64,000 nucleotides of DNA from Halomonas sp. GFAJ-1 (GCA_002966495.1 CP016490.1:3224001-3288000); one strand, 5' to 3'. Positions 1 through 8,885 are shown, counted from the first letter of the stretch. Notes: generated by a model not told the origin, from the sequence alone. A program made the numbers and translations.

Positions 1-1
1 C

Positions 2-397
2 GAGATGGTGACGTTACCTGAGCTAGGGCTTCACCTCTGCTGCAAAGCCGACACCGGCGCGCGAACGTCTGCGCTCCATGCCGAAGAGATTGAAACCCAC
101 GAAGATGCTGAAGGCCAACTATGGGTGAGCTTTATTACCCACAGTGGAGGCCCGGAAACGCCGGCTCACCGCTATCGCCTTCACTTGCACGACCGGCGCC
201 GGATAACCAGCTCTAATGGCCACAGCGAATGGCGCTATGTTATTCGCACCCCAATGCAGATGGGCGATTTAAATTTCCCTGTTGAACTGACACTGACTGA
301 CCGTAGCAATATGCGCCACGCGATGCTGCTAGGTCGCCGCGCCATGCGCCGCCTGCTCGTTGCACCCGGTGCCGCATTTTTACACGGTGAACCGTAA
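2..397 (+). CDS. rimB: RimB-like retropepsin-fold protease (5' truncated by window edge)
   Basis: Small aspartic-protease-like protein of the family annotated as ATP-dependent zinc protease or RimB. The reading frame is open to the window edge and the first visible residues (EMVTLPELGL) match the region shortly after the family's N-terminus, so only about ten residues should be missing. The active-site motif KADTGARTSALHA is intact near the start, and the C-terminal LLGRRAM motif is typical. It lies 40 bases upstream of rimK on the same strand, the usual rimB-rimK pairing linked to ribosomal protein S6 glutamylation. The family call is firm; the proteolytic role is known only by homology. Confidence 0.85.
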   Translation, partial: EMVTLPELGLHLCCKADTGARTSALHAEEIETHEDAEGQLWVSFITHSGGPETPAHRYRLHLHDRRRITSSNGHSEWRYVIRTPMQMGDLNFPVELTLTDRSNMRHAMLLGRRAMRRLLVAPGAAFLHGEP

Positions 398-437
398 CTT
401 TTTATATTCGCCTTTTGCTAGGCTTGGAGCCCCCTTC

Positions 438-1346
438 ATGCATATCGCTTTGCTATCACGCAATCGCAATTTGTACTCTACCCGCCGCCTGGTCGAAGCG
501 GCAGAGCAGCGTGGTCATACCGCTCGCGTAGTGGACACACTGCGTTGCTACATGAGCATTACTTCGCATCACCCATCGATTCACTATAAAGGTGAAGAGA
601 TCGAGCATTTTGATGCCGTTATTCCCCGCATAGGCGCATCGGTCACGTTTTACGGCTGTGCCCTCCTGCGTCAGTTTGAAATGATGGGCACCTACGTTCT
701 TAATGATAACGTCTCGATTACCCGCTCACGGGATAAGCTGCGCTCGCTGCAGCTACTTTCCCGTAAAGGCTTAGGTCTACCGATTACTGGCTTTGCCCAC
801 TCCCCCGACGATATCCCTGATTTGATCACCATGGTAAAAGGCGCACCGCTGGTGATTAAACTGCTAGAAGGTACGCAGGGAATTGGCGTAGTACTGGCGG
901 AGACCAATCAGGCGGCTGAATCGGTGGTTCAAGCCTTTATGGGCATGAAAGCCAACATCATGGTGCAGGAATACATTAAAGAAGCGCGCGGCGCTGACAT
1001 TCGCTGTTTCGTGATTGGCGATAAGGTTGTCGCTTCGATGAAGCGCCAAGCAGCGGATGGTGAATTCCGTTCTAACCTCCATCGAGGCGGCACCGCTAGC
1101 GTGATTCGTATTACCCCCGAAGAGCGCTCAACCGCTATTCGTGCGGCTAAAGCCATGGGACTGCGTGTCGCGGGGGTTGATTTATTGCGCTCTAATCACG
1201 GCCCAGTGATTATGGAAGTCAACTCATCCCCCGGCCTACAAGGTATTGAGAGCGCTACCGGCAAGGATATTGCGGGTATGATCATTGAGCACATTGAAAA
1301 AAATGCCACTCCTGTGCGTAAAGCACCGCCCAAGCCTAAAGGTTAA
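438..1346 (+). CDS. rimK: RimK, ribosomal protein S6-L-glutamate ligase (ATP-grasp)
   Basis: ATP-grasp ligase that adds glutamate residues to the C-terminus of ribosomal protein S6. The protein is 302 residues, matching the usual RimK length of about 300. The start at 438 gives the canonical beginning MHIALLSRNRNLYSTRRL; an in-frame start at 360 would add 26 residues unlike RimK and overlap rimB. Visible ATP-grasp elements are the IKLLEGTQGIGVVLAE glycine-rich loop in the middle and the metal-binding IMEVNSSPG motif near the C-terminus. It probably forms an operon with the preceding protease. Confidence 0.93.
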   Translation: MHIALLSRNRNLYSTRRLVEAAEQRGHTARVVDTLRCYMSITSHHPSIHYKGEEIEHFDAVIPRIGASVTFYGCALLRQFEMMGTYVLNDNVSITRSRDKLRSLQLLSRKGLGLPITGFAHSPDDIPDLITMVKGAPLVIKLLEGTQGIGVVLAETNQAAESVVQAFMGMKANIMVQEYIKEARGADIRCFVIGDKVVASMKRQAADGEFRSNLHRGGTASVIRITPEERSTAIRAAKAMGLRVAGVDLLRSNHGPVIMEVNSSPGLQGIESATGKDIAGMIIEHIEKNATPVRKAPPKPKG

Positions 1347-1372
1347 GGACAAAACGAAAAAATAATCGCCTT

Positions 1373-1403
1373 TGGGGGTGGCAAATCAGAGCGCCCACCC
1401 CCA
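1373..1403 (+). terminator. Possible hairpin after rimK
   Basis: A 9-bp perfect stem (TGGGGGTGG at 1373-1381 with CCACCCCCA at 1395-1403) and a 13-base loop lie between rimK and the next gene. No T-run follows, so it may be an attenuating or mRNA-stabilising hairpin rather than a strong intrinsic terminator. Confidence 0.3.
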
Positions 1404-1434
1404 CAATCTGCGTCACCGAAGGAGGTAGACGCTC

Positions 1435-1881
1435 ATGTTTCTCGACAATCGCCAAGTGGCGATGGATAGCGTGCTGGAAGCGCTGGCCGATAGTATTGAT
1501 TATTTCCAGGACAATATCGAACGCCTGCGCCCGTCGCTACGTGACGCGCTGAAACCGCACTATACTGAGCGGTTAAAGCAGATGCGGACGCTCCAGGAAC
1601 TCGCCCGTGCGCATCTGAAAATGCTGCCCAGGGATGCCGACGTGGAGCGCGATGACTTTTTATGGCTCTGGAGCCGTCTTAAAAGCTTCGTTGGTAACGA
1701 TAGCCAAGTTTTAATCAATGAGCTGTTGGAACAAGAGCGTGTCCTTATGCAAGCCCTTTCAACGCTATTTACCCACCCACTGCCCGATCCCATCGAGCCG
1801 ATTGTGGAAGAGTGCATGCAGGGCTGCCGCAAATTGATACGCGAGCTGTATAGCTTGCAGAAACGTAAGACGCGTCGTTAA
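1435..1881 (+). CDS. Conserved-type hypothetical protein, all-helical, 148 aa
   Basis: I do not recognise this family. The protein is soluble, charged and predicted almost entirely helical, starting MFLDNRQVAMDSVLEAL and ending in a basic tail (LQKRKTRR). The heptad-like pattern would fit a four-helix bundle. The start is backed by a strong ribosome-binding site (AAGGAGG, 8 bases before ATG). It follows rimK after an 88-base gap containing a GC-rich hairpin, so it may or may not belong to that transcript. It ends five bases before the convergent SanA-like gene. No function is proposed. Confidence 0.75.
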   Translation: MFLDNRQVAMDSVLEALADSIDYFQDNIERLRPSLRDALKPHYTERLKQMRTLQELARAHLKMLPRDADVERDDFLWLWSRLKSFVGNDSQVLINELLEQERVLMQALSTLFTHPLPDPIEPIVEECMQGCRKLIRELYSLQKRKTRR

Positions 1882-1886
1882 TAACG

Positions 1887-2690
1887 CTAACGACCACCGA
1901 TGGTAGGCGGGTAATAACGACGAATAAGGTCAGCCGCGGCCTCTGAACGTTCGCTGCTATTGTTTGGCTGAGCATGTTCTGACCGGCTATCCTCGTCTGT
2001 ATCTGCCCCTGTCTTATCATCTGCAAGATACAGCTCGATAGGCTCTGGCGGGCCAAGAAAGTAAGGCTCTCTGCCCCAGATATAAAGATCCCCAAGGGTG
2101 GCCACCCTCGCCACCCATTCGCGCAGGATTAAACGCCACTCCCCCGCCACCCGCTCCTCTTCAGCGACGCACCCTGTGACCTCCATACCCAGCGCGCGGG
2201 CAATAAAAATTGCGCGTGGCAAGTGCCAACTCTGGGTCACCAGCAGCGCTTCGTTAAGCTGGAACACATCTCGAGAGCGCACTAAAGTGTCATAGGTACT
2301 AAAGCCAGCAAAATCCATTGTCATCTGAGAAGCAGGCACGCCACGCCGGTAAAGCTCGCGCCACATAGCGCGAGGCTCATTATACGCCTGCGTGCGGTTA
2401 TCCCCCGAGAGCAGTAGATGACTCACCCGCTGCTCTTCGATTAAGCGCGCTGAGGTGCGCATACGGGCATAGAAATGCGGATTTCTTAAGCCGCTTCGCG
2501 TCCAGTGCGAGGTGCCAAATACAATCGCGAGATTATTGGGTCGGCACTCTTCGAGGTGACTATCGATGTAACGGGCGGTGCTGGCAACAACCCAGAGATT
2601 GCCAGCTATAAATAGCAATGTCGCCAGCAGCAACAAAGCAGCCAGCGACATAAACAAACGCTTGATAAATACTAATAAGGTGCTGTACAT
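1887..2690 (-). CDS. SanA-like DUF218/YdcF-family membrane-anchored protein
   Basis: Envelope protein of the SanA/YdcF (DUF218) family; SanA in E. coli affects envelope barrier function. One N-terminal membrane segment (about residues 12-35) is followed by the DUF218 domain, with AIVFGTSHW, LLLSGDN and the VTQSWHLPRA motif containing the conserved His. After about residue 215 comes an acidic, low-complexity tail, longer than in SanA. The gene sits 18 bases behind sufT on the same strand and could be cotranscribed with the suf operon, without an obvious functional link. The substrate of this family is unknown. Confidence 0.8.
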   Translation of the reverse strand: MYSTLLVFIKRLFMSLAALLLLATLLFIAGNLWVVASTARYIDSHLEECRPNNLAIVFGTSHWTRSGLRNPHFYARMRTSARLIEEQRVSHLLLSGDNRTQAYNEPRAMWRELYRRGVPASQMTMDFAGFSTYDTLVRSRDVFQLNEALLVTQSWHLPRAIFIARALGMEVTGCVAEEERVAGEWRLILREWVARVATLGDLYIWGREPYFLGPPEPIELYLADDKTGADTDEDSRSEHAQPNNSSERSEAAADLIRRYYPPTIGGR

Positions 2691-2708
2691 CCCGCTCCCC
2701 AGCCGGGG

Positions 2709-3278
2709 TTAGAACATGCCGAGCTCAAGCTTGGCCTCATCGCTCATCATGTCACGGCTCCAGGGAGGACTGAAAACAATCTCAGTGTGCACCTTATTGA
2801 TTTGCGGTGCGCCTAAAATTTTATTGCGTGCATCAGCGGCTATCACATCCCCCATACCACAGCCTGGGGCGGTCAGCGTCATTCGGATGGTGACCATACG
2901 CTCACCGCTGATTAATCGCTCAAGGCGGCAGCCATACACGAGCCCCAGGTCAACAATATTAACCGGTATCTCAGGGTCGAAACAGGTGCGAAGCTGTTCC
3001 CATACAAATGCCTCAATTTCGTCGTCACTAGCACTTTCAGGCAGCGTGGGCCGTGGTAACGGCTCTAGTCCCAACGCATCTAAGTTGCGCCCCTCAATCA
3101 GGTAGAGCCTACCTTCAAAGCCCACGCTCACCGTACTGCCCTTGGCTTGCATGACGCTCACTATACTGTCTTCAGCCAAGGTATCCGTTTTACCAAACGG
3201 AATAGCTATGGCCTCAACATCACGCTGGAGCGGCAATTTCTGGCCTCGTTCGAGACTGGCAACTTGCTCGATATCCAT
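2709..3278 (-). CDS. sufT: SufT, DUF59/MIP18-family Fe-S assembly factor
   Basis: Member of the MIP18/DUF59 family, associated with maturation or repair of Fe-S proteins. At 189 residues it has the length of the two-part SufT form: an N-terminal beta-rich segment (to about residue 75) and the DUF59 domain, with CFDPEIPVNIVDLGLVYG and the characteristic TLTAPGCGMGDVI Cys loop. It lies 22 bases downstream of sufS in the suf operon, which fixes the assignment. SufT is often found where dedicated sulfur-transfer or carrier genes are missing from the cluster, as here. Confidence 0.9.
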   Translation of the reverse strand: MDIEQVASLERGQKLPLQRDVEAIAIPFGKTDTLAEDSIVSVMQAKGSTVSVGFEGRLYLIEGRNLDALGLEPLPRPTLPESASDDEIEAFVWEQLRTCFDPEIPVNIVDLGLVYGCRLERLISGERMVTIRMTLTAPGCGMGDVIAADARNKILGAPQINKVHTEIVFSPPWSRDMMSDEAKLELGMF

Positions 3279-3300
3279 AAATGTCCTTTAGTAACCGCCC

Positions 3301-4566
3301 TTAACGTACCATGCCAATGACACGATTAAGCGCTGCGACAAATATATCCACCTCTTCGAGGGTATTATACGCAGCAAACGACGCACGACACGTGGCTTCC
3401 ACGCCAAAATGATGCAAAAGCGGTTGGGCGCAGTGGTGACCAGTGCGAATAGCCACGCCTAACTGATCAATTAGCAGACCTATATCCTGAGAATGGGCAC
3501 CCTCGACCACAAAGGAGAGCACCCCTGCTTTATGCGGGGCAGTGCCTAAAATACGCAGCCCCTCCACCTGGCCAACTGCTTGGGTGGCATGATCTAACAA
3601 TACGCCCTCCCAGGCACTAATCGCCGCAACGCCCACGCTTTCCATCCACTCAAGCGCACGGCCTAAGGCAATCACTTCGGCGATGGCGGGCGTGCCTGCT
3701 TCAAACTTATGAGGGATCTCAGCGAACGTTGTACCGACATCGAAGGAGACCGTTTTAATCATCTCTCCGCCGCCCTGCCAGGGTGGCATAGCGTCTAAGA
3801 GTGCTTTTTTGCCATAGAGCACGCCAACACCGGTGGGGCCGTACACCTTATGACCCGAGAACGCGTAGAAATCAGCATCGATATCTTGCACGTCTACCTG
3901 CTGGTGGGGCGTTGCCTGGGCGCCGTCGACCAAGATCAGCGCACCGTGCTGATGGGCAAGCGCTGCCATCTCTTTCACCGGGTTAATCGTACCCAGCGCA
4001 TTGGAGACGTGATTCACCGCCACCAGCTTGGTGCGCTCGCTAAGCAGCGCGCGGTAAGCCGCCATATCCAAAGCACCCTGGGCATCAACAGGAATCACTT
4101 TAATAGTGAAACCCCGCTCAGCCGCTAGAAGTTGCCAGGGTACGATGTTGGAGTGATGCTCTAGCAGCGAAATCAGCACCTCGTCACCTGCGGCCAACGC
4201 AGTGCGCCCCCAGCTTTGCGCCACTAGATTGATCGCTTCGGTGGTGCCCCGAGTGAAGATAATTTGACGCGCATCTTCCGCATTGAGAAAAGCCTTCACC
4301 CGGTGGCGAGTACCCTCAAACGCCGCCGTGGCTTCATCCGCAAGGGTGTGCAGGCCACGGTGAATATTAGCGTTGTAACGCGAATAGTAGTCGTTAAACA
4401 CCTCAATAACTTGTCGAGGCGTTTGGCTAGTCGCTGCGTTATCGAAATAAATCAGCGGCTTGCCATGCACTTCCCGGCTCAATATTGGAAAGTCTTCACG
4501 CAACGCGGCTACATCAAAGGGGGCGCTTGTACGAGCTAACGGTTTCTCAATCACGGAATAGGGCAT
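3301..4566 (-). CDS. sufS: SufS, group II cysteine desulfurase
   Basis: PLP enzyme that removes sulfur from L-cysteine and supplies persulfide for SUF Fe-S assembly. At 421 residues it is slightly longer than E. coli SufS (406). The PLP lysine is K240 in FSGHKVYGPTG, and the sulfur-accepting cysteine is C379 in RTGHHCAQPL, the short-loop arrangement of group II enzymes. VDGAQATPH holds the PLP-pyridine aspartate. It sits 14 bases after sufD. No sufE or sufU partner is visible in the window, so the sulfur acceptor must be encoded elsewhere or be SufBCD directly. Confidence 0.95.
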   Translation of the reverse strand: MPYSVIEKPLARTSAPFDVAALREDFPILSREVHGKPLIYFDNAATSQTPRQVIEVFNDYYSRYNANIHRGLHTLADEATAAFEGTRHRVKAFLNAEDARQIIFTRGTTEAINLVAQSWGRTALAAGDEVLISLLEHHSNIVPWQLLAAERGFTIKVIPVDAQGALDMAAYRALLSERTKLVAVNHVSNALGTINPVKEMAALAHQHGALILVDGAQATPHQQVDVQDIDADFYAFSGHKVYGPTGVGVLYGKKALLDAMPPWQGGGEMIKTVSFDVGTTFAEIPHKFEAGTPAIAEVIALGRALEWMESVGVAAISAWEGVLLDHATQAVGQVEGLRILGTAPHKAGVLSFVVEGAHSQDIGLLIDQLGVAIRTGHHCAQPLLHHFGVEATCRASFAAYNTLEEVDIFVAALNRVIGMVR

Positions 4567-4580
4567 CGATAGCTCCTTAA

Positions 4581-5921
4581 TTAATCGTTGAGCGAAACGG
4601 CCGCTTCCACCAAGCCTGCTAAGTTAAAGCGCTCTGGCAATTTACCCGCCACAGCCAGTTCAACCCGCTCGGCAATCACGTCAAGCGCTACTTGCTCAAG
4701 CACTTCCCCGGCAAACGCTAAGGTCAACAGGCCTCTGGCAGTTGCCTCATCAATACCACGGGTACGCAGCGCATAGATCGCCTCTTCGTCTAGCTGACCT
4801 GTGGTAGTGCCGTGGGAGCACTTCACGTCGTCAGCGTAGATTTCAAGCTCGGGCTTGGCGTCGATCCGTGCACGGTCAGAAAGCAGCAGGTTCTGATTGC
4901 TCTGGAAACCTTCAATCTTCTGGCTATCGCGCTTCACGTAAACTTTGCCATTAAAGACGCCGTGAGCACGGTCATCGAGAATGCCTTTATAGTTCTCATT
5001 GGAGAACGTTAGTGGCGCATTGTGGTTCACCTTGGTGTGATTATCCACATGCTGGCGGCCCTGGCCGAAAAACAGGCCATAAAAATTGGTTTCCGCACCC
5101 TGACCGTTCAGATCACTGATAAGGTCATTGCGAACTAATGCACCACCCAGGTTCAGATTGTATGAGCTGTAGCGAGTATCGCGGTTTTGCTCAACATGGA
5201 TACTTGCCACGTGCATATCACCCAGGGGTGCTTCCTGCAGCTTGTAGTGGTTCAGAATCGCGCCGCGATCAAGCATAAGCTCGGCTACTACGTTGGTGAA
5301 ATTAGCCGCATCGGCTTCACCGGCGTAGTGCTCAATGATCGTTGCTTCGCTGCGTCCTGCCGCTTCTACCAAAATGCGCGGGTGGCACATAACGGGCGAG
5401 CCAGCGCGAGATAGAAACTGGAGCAAGATAGGTTTTTCTACCACGGTGCCCGGGGCAATACGAACCACGGCACCCTCTTCCGTAAACGCCGTGTTAAGCG
5501 CTGCGAACGCGGAGAAATCAACCCCAGTCAAACGGCCCAGCGGCCCACCAACAGCTTCGTGGTTCTCGCTCAGCGCTTTGGAAAGTGGCATTACCTGAAC
5601 GCTACTCGGCAGTGCTTCCAAATCCGATAGTGCCGACGAAAATACGCCATCCACAAAGGTCAGCCGATAGGCATCTAGCGGGAGTGTTAGCGTGGCGGCA
5701 GTCGCCTGGGAGAACTCTGCGTTATCTGCTAAGGCAAAGTTACCCTGGGCGATAGTGCGAACGTCGGTATATTTCCACTCTTCATCGCGACGGGTAGGAA
5801 AACCCAGGGCTTCAAAGCGCGCGGCACCGGCTTGACGGCGCGCAGCGATCCAAGTGGGCTCCGCGCCGCGCTGTTGGCTACGCACTTTAAGCGTGTCCAA
5901 AAACGTTTGCGTATCGCTCAT
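4581..5921 (-). CDS. sufD: SufD, Fe-S scaffold complex subunit
   Basis: Beta-helix subunit of the SufBC2D scaffold on which Fe-S clusters are built. The protein is 446 residues, close to the E. coli length. Typical features are the N-terminal RRDEEWKYTDV motif, the central beta-helix repeats, and the C-terminal DDVKCSHGTTTGQLDEEAIYALRTRGI motif region containing the Cys-Ser-His-Gly element. Its start overlaps the end of sufC by four bases, so the two are translationally coupled and probably made in fixed ratio. Confidence 0.95.
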   Translation of the reverse strand: MSDTQTFLDTLKVRSQQRGAEPTWIAARRQAGAARFEALGFPTRRDEEWKYTDVRTIAQGNFALADNAEFSQATAATLTLPLDAYRLTFVDGVFSSALSDLEALPSSVQVMPLSKALSENHEAVGGPLGRLTGVDFSAFAALNTAFTEEGAVVRIAPGTVVEKPILLQFLSRAGSPVMCHPRILVEAAGRSEATIIEHYAGEADAANFTNVVAELMLDRGAILNHYKLQEAPLGDMHVASIHVEQNRDTRYSSYNLNLGGALVRNDLISDLNGQGAETNFYGLFFGQGRQHVDNHTKVNHNAPLTFSNENYKGILDDRAHGVFNGKVYVKRDSQKIEGFQSNQNLLLSDRARIDAKPELEIYADDVKCSHGTTTGQLDEEAIYALRTRGIDEATARGLLTLAFAGEVLEQVALDVIAERVELAVAGKLPERFNLAGLVEAAVSLND

Positions 5922-6667
5922 GCCACAGACTCCTCAATACCTTCGTAACCGTTAGATTCCAGCTGCTTGGCAAGCTCAGCGTCACCGGTTTTAACAATGC
6001 GCCCATCGACCAGGACATGCACTTTGTCAGGCACGATGTAATCAAGCAGGCGCTGGTAGTGGGTCACCAAAAGAATGGCTCGCTCTGCGCCGCGCAGGCT
6101 GTTTACGCCGTCTGCGACAACTTTCATGGCATCGATATCAAGGCCTGAGTCAATCTCGTCCAGCATGGCAAGCTTTGGCTGAAGCACCAGCATTTGCAGA
6201 ATTTCGTTACGCTTTTTCTCGCCGCCAGAGAAGCCTTCATTCACGGCACGCTGTAGAAAGCTGGCATCCATTTTCATGTAGCCAAGCTTCTCTTTTACCA
6301 GCTTCATAAATTCGGGGGCAGGCATTTCGCCTTCGCCGCGGGCCACGCGCTGAGCATTGAGGGCAGACTTCAGTAGGTAGATATTTTTCACCCCTGGGAT
6401 TTCCACCGGGTACTGAAAGCCAAGTAACAACCCCGCCTGGGCGCGCTCTTCAATTTCCATTTCCAGCACGTCTTTACCGTCAAAGGTAATGGTGCCCTGG
6501 GTCACTTCGTAGCCGTCTTTACCGGCAATCACCGCCGACAGCGTGGATTTACCGGCGCCGTTAGGGCCCATAATGGCGTGTACTTCACCTGCATTGATGG
6601 TGAGCGTGAGGCCTTTGAGGATTTCTTTACCATCGACGGTGACGTGTAAATCATTAACTTGCAACAT
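5918..6667 (-). CDS. sufC: SufC, Fe-S assembly ATPase
   Basis: ABC-type ATPase that binds SufB and SufD and drives conformational changes during cluster assembly. At 249 residues it matches the family. Walker A is GPNGAGKST at residues 34-42, the signature is FSGGEKKRNE, and Walker B is LAMLDEIDSGLD with the extended D-loop typical of SufC. A 72-base gap separates it from sufB. The ATGA-type overlap with sufD supports coupled translation. Confidence 0.95.
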   Translation of the reverse strand: MLQVNDLHVTVDGKEILKGLTLTINAGEVHAIMGPNGAGKSTLSAVIAGKDGYEVTQGTITFDGKDVLEMEIEERAQAGLLLGFQYPVEIPGVKNIYLLKSALNAQRVARGEGEMPAPEFMKLVKEKLGYMKMDASFLQRAVNEGFSGGEKKRNEILQMLVLQPKLAMLDEIDSGLDIDAMKVVADGVNSLRGAERAILLVTHYQRLLDYIVPDKVHVLVDGRIVKTGDAELAKQLESNGYEGIEESVA

Positions 6668-6739
6668 AGTAATCGCCTTATAAATTCTTTCGGGTCGCTG
6701 TCGCGACGCGCTTAAATAATTTGCATTGAACGGAATCGG

Positions 6740-8182
6740 TTATCCCACTGCGCCTTCCAGCGTCACACTGAGTAAAGCTTCAGCTTCAACCGCGAATTCC
6801 ATCGGCAACTCTTGGAATACATCTTTACAGAAACCATTAACAATCATGCTGACCGCATCTTCCTCAGAGATACCGCGACTCTGGCAGTAGAAAAGCTGGT
6901 CTTCACCGATTTTTGAAGTGGTCGCTTCGTGCTCGATGGTCGCGGTGCTGTTGGCAATTTCTTGGTAGGGGAAGGTGTGTGCGCCGCATTTGTCGCCGAT
7001 CAGCAGCGAATCACACTGGGTGAAATTTCGAGCACCCTTGGCACGAGGACCAATTTTAACCAAGCCACGGTAGGACTGATTGCTTCTGCCCGCTGAAATA
7101 CCTTTGGAAACAATGTAAGAACGGGTGCCTTCACCAATATGAATCATTTTGGTGCCCGTATCCGCCTGCTGGCGACCATTCGTCACCGCGACGGAGTAAA
7201 ACTCACCAATGCTGTCTTTACCGCGCAGTACGCAGGAGGGGTATTTCCACGTAATCGCCGAACCGGTTTCTACTTGAGTCCAGCTAATACGTGAGCGATC
7301 GCCGCGGCAGTCGCCACGCTTGGTCACGAAATTATAGATACCGCCTTTACCGTTTTCATCACCGGGGTACCAGTTCTGAACCGTGGAATACTTGATGTAA
7401 GCATCATCCAGCGCCACGAGCTCTACCACTGCGGCGTGGAGTTGGTTTTCATCGCGCATCGGCGCAGTACAGCCTTCCAGGTAAGAGACCTGCGCGCGGC
7501 TTTCGCAAATAATCAGCGTGCGCTCAAATTGACCGGTGTTGGCAGCATTGATACGGAAGTAGGTCGATAGCTCCATTGGGCATTTCACGCCTTCAGGCAC
7601 GAATACAAATGAGCCATCGGTGAATACCGCAGAGTTCAACGCAGCGAAGTAGTTATCAGCCACCGGCACAACCGTACCCAGGTACTGCTTAATCAGCTCA
7701 GGGTAATCACGGATCGCTTCTGAAATAGAACAGAAAATAACGCCCGCTTCAGCCAGCTCTTTTTTGAACGTAGTGGTTACTGAAACCGAGTCAAAAACCG
7801 CATCAACGGCAACCCCCGCCAGCGCCGCACGCTCATGGAGCGGGATACCCAGCTTCTCATAGGTTTCAAGCAGCTTGGGATCAACCTCGTCCAAACTTTG
7901 GGGACGGTCTTCAGGGCGTTTGGGCGCACTGAAATAGGAAATTGACTGGTAGTCGATGGGTGGGTAATCCAGGTGTGCCCAGGAAGGCGACTCCATCTTT
8001 AACCACTGACGATACGCGTCTAGGCGCCACTCCAGCATCCACTCCGGTTCACCTTTCTTATTCGAAATAAAGGCGATGGTGTTTTCATCCAGGCCAGGTG
8101 GCAGGGTGTCGCTTTCAATATCTGTTACAAAACCATCTTTGTATTCGCGACGAACCAACTGTTCCATTTCTTCGCTTGCCAT
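6740..8182 (-). CDS. sufB: SufB, Fe-S scaffold subunit
   Basis: Scaffold subunit of SufBC2D that carries nascent Fe-S clusters. At 480 residues it is close to E. coli SufB (495). Recognisable stretches are VFVPEGVKCPMELSTYFRIN, LEGCTAPMRDENQLH with the conserved Cys, the GKGGIYNFVTKRGDCRG segment, and the C-terminal EHEATTSKIGEDQLFYCQSRG motif. It is the first structural gene after the regulator (77-base gap) and shares the suf promoter region. Confidence 0.96.
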   Translation of the reverse strand: MASEEMEQLVRREYKDGFVTDIESDTLPPGLDENTIAFISNKKGEPEWMLEWRLDAYRQWLKMESPSWAHLDYPPIDYQSISYFSAPKRPEDRPQSLDEVDPKLLETYEKLGIPLHERAALAGVAVDAVFDSVSVTTTFKKELAEAGVIFCSISEAIRDYPELIKQYLGTVVPVADNYFAALNSAVFTDGSFVFVPEGVKCPMELSTYFRINAANTGQFERTLIICESRAQVSYLEGCTAPMRDENQLHAAVVELVALDDAYIKYSTVQNWYPGDENGKGGIYNFVTKRGDCRGDRSRISWTQVETGSAITWKYPSCVLRGKDSIGEFYSVAVTNGRQQADTGTKMIHIGEGTRSYIVSKGISAGRSNQSYRGLVKIGPRAKGARNFTQCDSLLIGDKCGAHTFPYQEIANSTATIEHEATTSKIGEDQLFYCQSRGISEEDAVSMIVNGFCKDVFQELPMEFAVEAEALLSVTLEGAVG

Positions 8183-8259
8183 GGTGATACCCTCCGGGGC
8201 AGTTGGGTGGCGAGGCTAGCTCACCGTCAATGAGTAATAAAGTATGCTTGCTGCGCTTA

Positions 8260-8724
8260 CTAAGCAGAAGCAGCTGAAAGATTGATAGTTTGAATAGGTA
8301 GCTGAACGGGTAATTTTATGGGCGTAGTGTCCGCCAAGTGCGCCAGTGTTACGCTCTCAAGCAGCGTTCGAATAGCGAGCGATACACGCTGCCAGTTGTC
8401 TGCCACCCCGCAGGTAGCCGCTAGCTCGCACTCGCCTTCTGCTTGGCTGCACTCGGTCATCGCCACCGGCCCTTCAATAGCTGAAATGATTTCAGCTGCC
8501 GTGATGTGCGATGCCGGGCGTGCTAACCGGTAACCGCCTTGGGCACCTCGCTGGGACTCCAACAAACCGGCTTTCACCAGCATTTTGAGCGTTTTGCTAA
8601 CCGTTGGGTGAGGAAGCTGCACCGCCTCTGCCAAACCAGCCGCTGTATGCGAGCCATGGGGATAGCGGGCAATTTGCGCCATTACCACCGCTGCATAATC
8701 TGTCAGCCGAGAAAGCTTAAGCAT
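8260..8724 (-). CDS. SufR-type Rrf2/IscR-family regulator of the suf operon
   Basis: Transcription regulator of the Rrf2 family, closest to the group annotated as SUF system Fe-S cluster assembly regulator. It has 154 residues with an N-terminal winged helix (LTDYAAVVMAQIA, then the recognition region PTVSKTLKMLVKAGLLESQRG). Three cysteines, C92, C99 and C105, fit an IscR-like [2Fe-2S] site, with spacing C-x6-C-x5-C rather than IscR's C-x5-C-x5-C. It is the first gene of the operon and probably autoregulates: an IscR-like half-site lies inside the promoter read at 8774-8802. Confidence 0.9.
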   Translation of the reverse strand: MLKLSRLTDYAAVVMAQIARYPHGSHTAAGLAEAVQLPHPTVSKTLKMLVKAGLLESQRGAQGGYRLARPASHITAAEIISAIEGPVAMTECSQAEGECELAATCGVADNWQRVSLAIRTLLESVTLAHLADTTPIKLPVQLPIQTINLSAASA

Positions 8725-8773
8725 GTGAACTCCCGTTCGCCGTCATATTTGGCTTAGCCGTTAATTGAGTACC

Positions 8774-8802
8774 ATTTTAGTCCTGTATAAATTTGATGTG
8801 AA
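8774..8802 (-). promoter_or_regulatory. Predicted sigma70 promoter of the suf operon with an IscR-like half-site
   Basis: On the minus strand, TTCACA (-35, 5/6) and TAAAAT (-10, 5/6) are separated by exactly 17 bases, 50 bases upstream of the sufR-type start codon. The spacer contains ATACAGGACT (8779-8788, minus strand), which matches the left half (ATAC..GACT) of the type 1 IscR motif; the right half is poor. Placement between -35 and -10 is what an autorepressing Fe-S regulator would need. Confidence 0.55.
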
Positions 8803-8870
8803 GCCCTAGAGCAAAATCGTTATCAATTTGTGCAAAATATCAGCACGTTCGACCCTAATCGCATCAAAAA

Positions 8871-8885
8871 CAACAATCATTATCA
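8871..8885. promoter_or_regulatory. Candidate Fur box
   Basis: The 15-mer CAACAATCATTATCA matches 12 of 15 positions of the 7-1-7 Fur consensus TGATAATCATTATCA. It lies between the divergent sufR-type gene and the YjfB gene, about 70 bases upstream of the predicted suf -35 element. Iron control of suf is common. This is a read-by-eye motif only. Confidence 0.35.

Noticed and set aside
360..437. An N-terminally extended rimK starting at 360
   Set aside because: The extra 26 residues overlap the rimB coding end and are unlike RimK, whose canonical start is at 438.
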